Below are positions 60,215 to 64,000 of a stretch of DNA of 64,000 bases, one piece after another. Position 1 is the first letter of the stretch; each line of letters begins with the position of its first letter. Location of the stretch: the NCBI GenBank assembly GCA_001584585.1, contig LSYV01000005.1, positions 3,904,106 to 3,968,105 of the forward strand, read 5' to 3'. The DNA is from Gonium pectorale (lineage: Eukaryota; Chlorophyta; Chlorophyceae; Chlamydomonadales; Volvocaceae). Under the pieces are notes generated by a model. It ran no database searches. It was given only the letters and a program-made list of their open reading frames with translations, and was not told where the DNA came from. The position numbers were made by a program, and so were the translations under genes.

Positions 60215-63200
60215 ATGGGCGTTATCAATCTGTGGACGGAGCTAGCAAAGTATGACCAGGTGTACAGGACATGGAGCGGCGGCCCGGCGTCAGCCGGGGG
60301 TGGCACGCGCGGCATCGTGGCGGAGCTCAGCGGTAAGGTGCTAGCCATCGACACCTCCGTCTGGATATTCCAGTGCTCGCAGCAGAATGATCTCAAGGAA
60401 GCCATCTTCAACGAGCAAGCCCGGGTCCTCTACACGTTCCATCACCGGGTACGTGCTGCGACGATGGAGTTTAGGGGAACCCGTGGCTGGACTGCAAGTT
60501 CTCGCGCTCTTGCGAAGGAACCTTCCGCATGCACCTTTGGGGTCGCCTTTGGGGTGCCGCACGTCAGTATACGAGGCTCCGTCCGCTGCGTAGCACATTG
60601 ATCATAAATCCCCCTGCTTCCGTGTTCATTGTACCCAGATCGTGAGCCTGCTCCGCTACGGGGTCACGCCAGTGTTCGTGCTGGAGGGTGACACGCCCGA
60701 AGCCAAGATGGGCCGACTGAACCAGAGGTACGGGTACGGGCGCGGGTAGGAGTCTGCCAGCTGGTTGGGGCAGACGTCCGCCGTACAGACAGCAGCGGAC
60801 AGCAGTTCGCCTGGAATGCTGTTGCAATAGCCCTGCAATATCGTGCCTTATAATAAGCGCATGTTGCTCTACCTGCAGGAGCCTGGCAAAAGGCCTGGGA
60901 GGCCTGGCGTCCGGCAACCGGAAGGGCGGCCGCCACGACTCACTGGGCCGCAAGGTGGTGGAGCTGCTGGACGAGCTGGTGCGCGGGGTTGGAGGGACCC
61001 GGGCCCGGGAGATGGGTGCGCGAGATACATGTGATCAAGCACCCGGCCATGGGGCTGGTAGAGAGCAAGGATACGGGTTTTGTCCACTCATGCCACCACG
61101 GACGACTTGAGTGGTCGGCTCTGATTGCAGCCGCACATCCAGCGATTGCTTACGTGCGGTGTGGGTACCAGTAAGGCTTCTCGCTGAGCTCCAGCGTCTG
61201 CCTGCTGCGCCCTTGTCCACCCTCCCCCCTCCGATTGCGCGCTCCTCCCCACGCGCCCCCAGGGCGTCCCCCACGTGGACGCGCCCGGCGAGGCCGAGGC
61301 CATGTGCGCCGCGCTGGTGGCGTGCGGGCTGGCCAGCGGTGCGGTGACGAGCGACGTGGACGCGCTGCTGTTCGGAGCGGGCGCCGTGTATCGGGAGTGC
61401 AGGCTGAGCGTGAGTGGGGGCGGGGCGGGGCGGGGGCGCACAGCGGAGTCGAGACAGTCCACGACAGAGGAGCTCTGGTGTTGGGCGTGAGAGCGGAAGG
61501 TAAAAGCGAGGCTGTTGCTGCCTTAGGACAGCTCGCACTCAGCTGCTGTGTGCCATTATGCTGTCAACTTGCCTGTGGGCATCAATAGGTTTGCGGCGCT
61601 TGGCACCCTGCCTTACAGAACACGAGCGGATCTGACCGAACGGTGCACAGGCATGCGACTCTGTTGCTTTTGTCAGATAGTTTCTGTTCCTGCTGCGCAG
61701 TCTGCCTGCTCCTCAGGGACTGCCTTGCTTCTCGCCCCTCCATGCCGCTCGCGGACTCGCAGTTCGACCAGCCCAAGATGAACGAGCTGGAGAGGGTGGA
61801 TGCCCGGGAGGCCGCTCGTCGCTGCTTCGGGCTCCGAGGCGGAGGAGGCTGCACCCTGGCACTGCGGGTGGGTGCACAGGGACCGATGGGCGCACTCGCT
61901 TTGTTCTGCATGTGCTGGTCACACAAAAACTCTGACCACACATGACAGCCATGCCTCGCCCTTTGGTCACGCGGCAGTAGACGGTTGCTGATACCGTATG
62001 TGCGGGAGGGCACGCCCGCTTGTGTGCTGCAGCGCACAGCCTGCGCTGCATGTGACCACTCTCACCTGCGACGGCACAGTCTTCTCCACTGGTTGCAGCC
62101 AGTCTCCGTGCACCGCGTCTTGTATGCATGCACATCTGTGCGGGCAGCTCTACTGGCTGATCCGCGCTTCCGGGCCTCGCTGCAGGCTGTGGCGTGCCTG
62201 TGCGGCTGCGACTACTCGGTCAACGGAGGGAAGGGAGTGGGCGTCAAGACGGCGATGGACGCGATCCAGCTGCTCACCGTGGGCGAGGAGGTAAGTGGCT
62301 AATTTACGTGGCTATGTGGCTGGGAGGGTGAACATGGGCCATCAGTGAAGCAAGCGACCGGAATGGGTGTAGGGGCCGGCCCTGCATCAGTCGCACCAGT
62401 TATAGCCCCTGTATGCGTCATCACGTATCCTGATTTCAATGCCTAACGCTGGCTTTTGCCGCTCGTGTTATGTAACCAATCGGTCCTTTCCGCGTTCTCC
62501 CGTGTGATACCGCACCACGCATGTACATACCTGCCTGCCCCCCGACCCGCAGGACGACTCGCACGTGATTCCCGCGCTGCTGCGCTACCTGCGAGAGGGC
62601 CCCGACCCGCGGGTCACCGCCCTCAAGAGCTGCACCGGCTGTAAGACCTGCGGTGAGGTCCCCCCTGTATGGAGTCTGTAATGGGTATCTGTGCGAGTCG
62701 AGTCCTGCGTCGTATGGTATGTCACGGTGCATCCTAATGCACTTAGTCGGCCTGAGCCCTGCACGTCTTTGCTTCGCTTGTTGATACGCCCTGTGAGCTG
62801 AGCCGCATCCCCTCCCGTCCTGCTGCAGGCCACGAGAAGCACGGCCGCCAGCCCTGCCCCGAGTGCGGCCCCGGGCCGTGCAGGCCCAAGGCCGAGGCCG
62901 CGGGCTGCGGCTGCGCCTTCCACAGGTCAGCGCGGTGAAGCGGCGCTTTCCTGGAAATGCTCATTGCATGGCCGGCACTGGAGCATCCGCTTGAGCCTTG
63001 TGCCCTAATGCATTTCTCAACTGCGCAGCGGATCTAGTTTGGGCAATGTCTTCCGGTGGGGCAGTCGCCCATGAATTGGTCGGGCGACTTTCACCTTCGC
63101 CGCTCCTGCCTAGTACCCTTGCCCAGTTCAGGGTATTACCTGTGGGATATGTTGCAGGTCGGAGCCGCAGCGCAAGTTCATGCGCGTCATTGCCAGGTGC

Positions 63201-64000
63201 GCGCGCATCAGGCGAACGTCTCTTGCCCCGGCGTGCACAGGCGTGGAGGACCTTACCAGCCAGCTCCGTCACAGTAGCAGAGCGGCCGTGAGGGGGCACT
63301 GTGAAGCCGTGCTGGGCCAGAAGGGCTAGGGTTGACGGTACAGTATCAGGGAGCGTTGATGCGGTTGTGACCACATAAGCCGTACGGCGAACAGCACGTA
63401 ATGGTATAATTAATCGTCACCGTTGGTCAACCCGACGCACGGCTGGACGGATGGGCGGCGTGACCCTGTGTCCTCTGCCCTCACAGGGCCGTCGGCACCA
63501 GCCAGTCCTTCGCGGCGGAATGCAGTGAGGCACTGCAGGCCTTCGAGTCCGAGGCCCAGCGCGCGCGCACCGCGGCGGAGGCGCTGAAGCGCCGCATCGG
63601 CGCGTTCAGGTGCGCCAGCACTCAGGCACGCCCGCATGCCTACATGCGGGGCGACGACGCCCGTTGCCCTGTAAATGACACTTGGGAACCGGGTCAGGAA
63701 CATAGCCGTCTGAGGTGTGCGATGGGTGGGCTCATGCACGTTGTTGTACTGTGGAGTGACGCGGCCCAGGGTTATCCTCAGCGCTGAGGATGACCCTGGG
63801 CCGCGTCACTCCACAGTACAACAAAAGGTGCGCCCACTACGAGGGCCCAGAACTCCTCCTCCGTCTCACCTCCCCAGCGGCCCCAGACTCCGCCAGTACC
63901 TCGCGCCCGATGTACCCTCCGCATATCCTGCCACAGTTCTGGGGCAGGGGCTGCTCCTCACTGCCAGCCGCTGATCCCGGCCATGACCGAACCGGGAATT
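60215..64000 (+). CDS. XPG/GEN-like Holliday-junction resolvase, plus copy, 3' unresolved
   Basis: Ten phase-matched exons: 60215-60448, 60639-60727, 60879-60978, 61263-61409, 61763-61867, 62186-62290, 62553-62652, 62829-62925, 63158-63196, 63487-63609; about 379 residues so far. Landmarks match the minus copy: MGVINLW, KVLAIDTSVWIFQCSQQ, PVFVLEGDTPEAKMGRL, GVPHVDAPGEAEAMCAAL, TSDVDALLFGAG, CGCDYSVNGGKGVGVK, then the Cys-rich insert CPECGPGPCRPKAEAAGCGC. Active-site acids of the XPG family are all present. Exons 2, 4, 5, 6, 7, 8, 9 and 10 have exactly the same lengths as in the minus copy (89, 147, 105, 105, 100, 97, 39 and 123 bases). A further exon may begin at about 63829 (RCAHYEGPELLLRLTSP), just past the palindrome. 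The gene probably continues outside the window. Confidence 0.85.
63741..63824. repeat. 84-base near-perfect palindrome
   Basis: Two 42-base arms meet at 63782/63783 with no spacer. The left arm starts TTGTTGTACTGTGGAGTGAC and the right arm ends with its inverse, GTCACTCCACAGTACAACAA. One mismatch was counted (A opposite G near the centre). It lies in the intron after exon 10 of the plus-strand resolvase. Confidence 0.95.

Noticed and set aside
1..64000. CRISPR arrays, bacterial operons or prophage
   Set aside because: None seen. Introns, a nuclear tRNA with a Pol III terminator and spliceosomal genes show eukaryotic nuclear DNA.

Overview
The window is nuclear DNA from a GC-rich eukaryote, most likely a chlorophyte green alga near the Chlamydomonadales. 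Nearly every recognisable gene is split into many short exons by GT-AG introns of about 70 to 1200 bases. Coding sequence is rich in Ala, Gly and Pro. TGTAA, the usual poly(A) signal of these algae, lies 120-150 bases past the stop codon of at least two genes. Several products have plant or algal counterparts (a NUP1/NUP136-like nucleoporin, a TRAUCO-like ASH2, a LON-domain protein, a plastid-targeted LEA-like protein). The species cannot be named from the sequence alone.

Layout. 1-5281 (+): FG-repeat nucleoporin, nine exons, 5' end outside the window. 5282-7984: no firm gene; a terminal-inverted-repeat element and a dispersed repeat. 7985-8867 (+): a complete five-exon CRIPT zinc protein. 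10420-11532 (-): single-exon ASH2/SPRY protein, divergent from 11948-18004 (+), PRP39 of the U1 snRNP, which carries an apparent frameshift in its last exon. 18960-22852 (-): nine-exon APH-fold kinase resembling hydroxylysine kinase. 24681-30940 (-): a roughly 16-exon LEA-like membrane protein whose exons each carry whole 22-residue repeats. 33063-34373 (+): 3' part of an unrecognised gene, with tRNA-Asp(GTC) antisense in its last intron. 36417-39350 (-): LON substrate-binding-domain protein. 41962-43869 (-): long unrecognised reading frame. 45800-48560: repeats and weak reading frames. 48564-49664: direct duplication flanking an assembly gap.

50160-59205 (-) and 60215-64000 (+): two head-to-head XPG/GEN-like Holliday-junction resolvase paralogs with matching exon structure. 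Exons 4, 7 and 8 are almost identical between them while the rest has diverged, which suggests gene conversion. The minus copy carries an intronless DUF2283-like gene inside its sixth intron. The plus copy carries a near-perfect 84-base palindrome in an intron.

Taken together the recognised genes are housekeeping functions: nuclear transport, H3K4 methylation, splicing, amino-acid metabolism, stress protection and DNA repair. The unusual material is in the resolvase pair, the modular LEA gene, a small dispersed repeat family, and a few assembly or sequencing irregularities.
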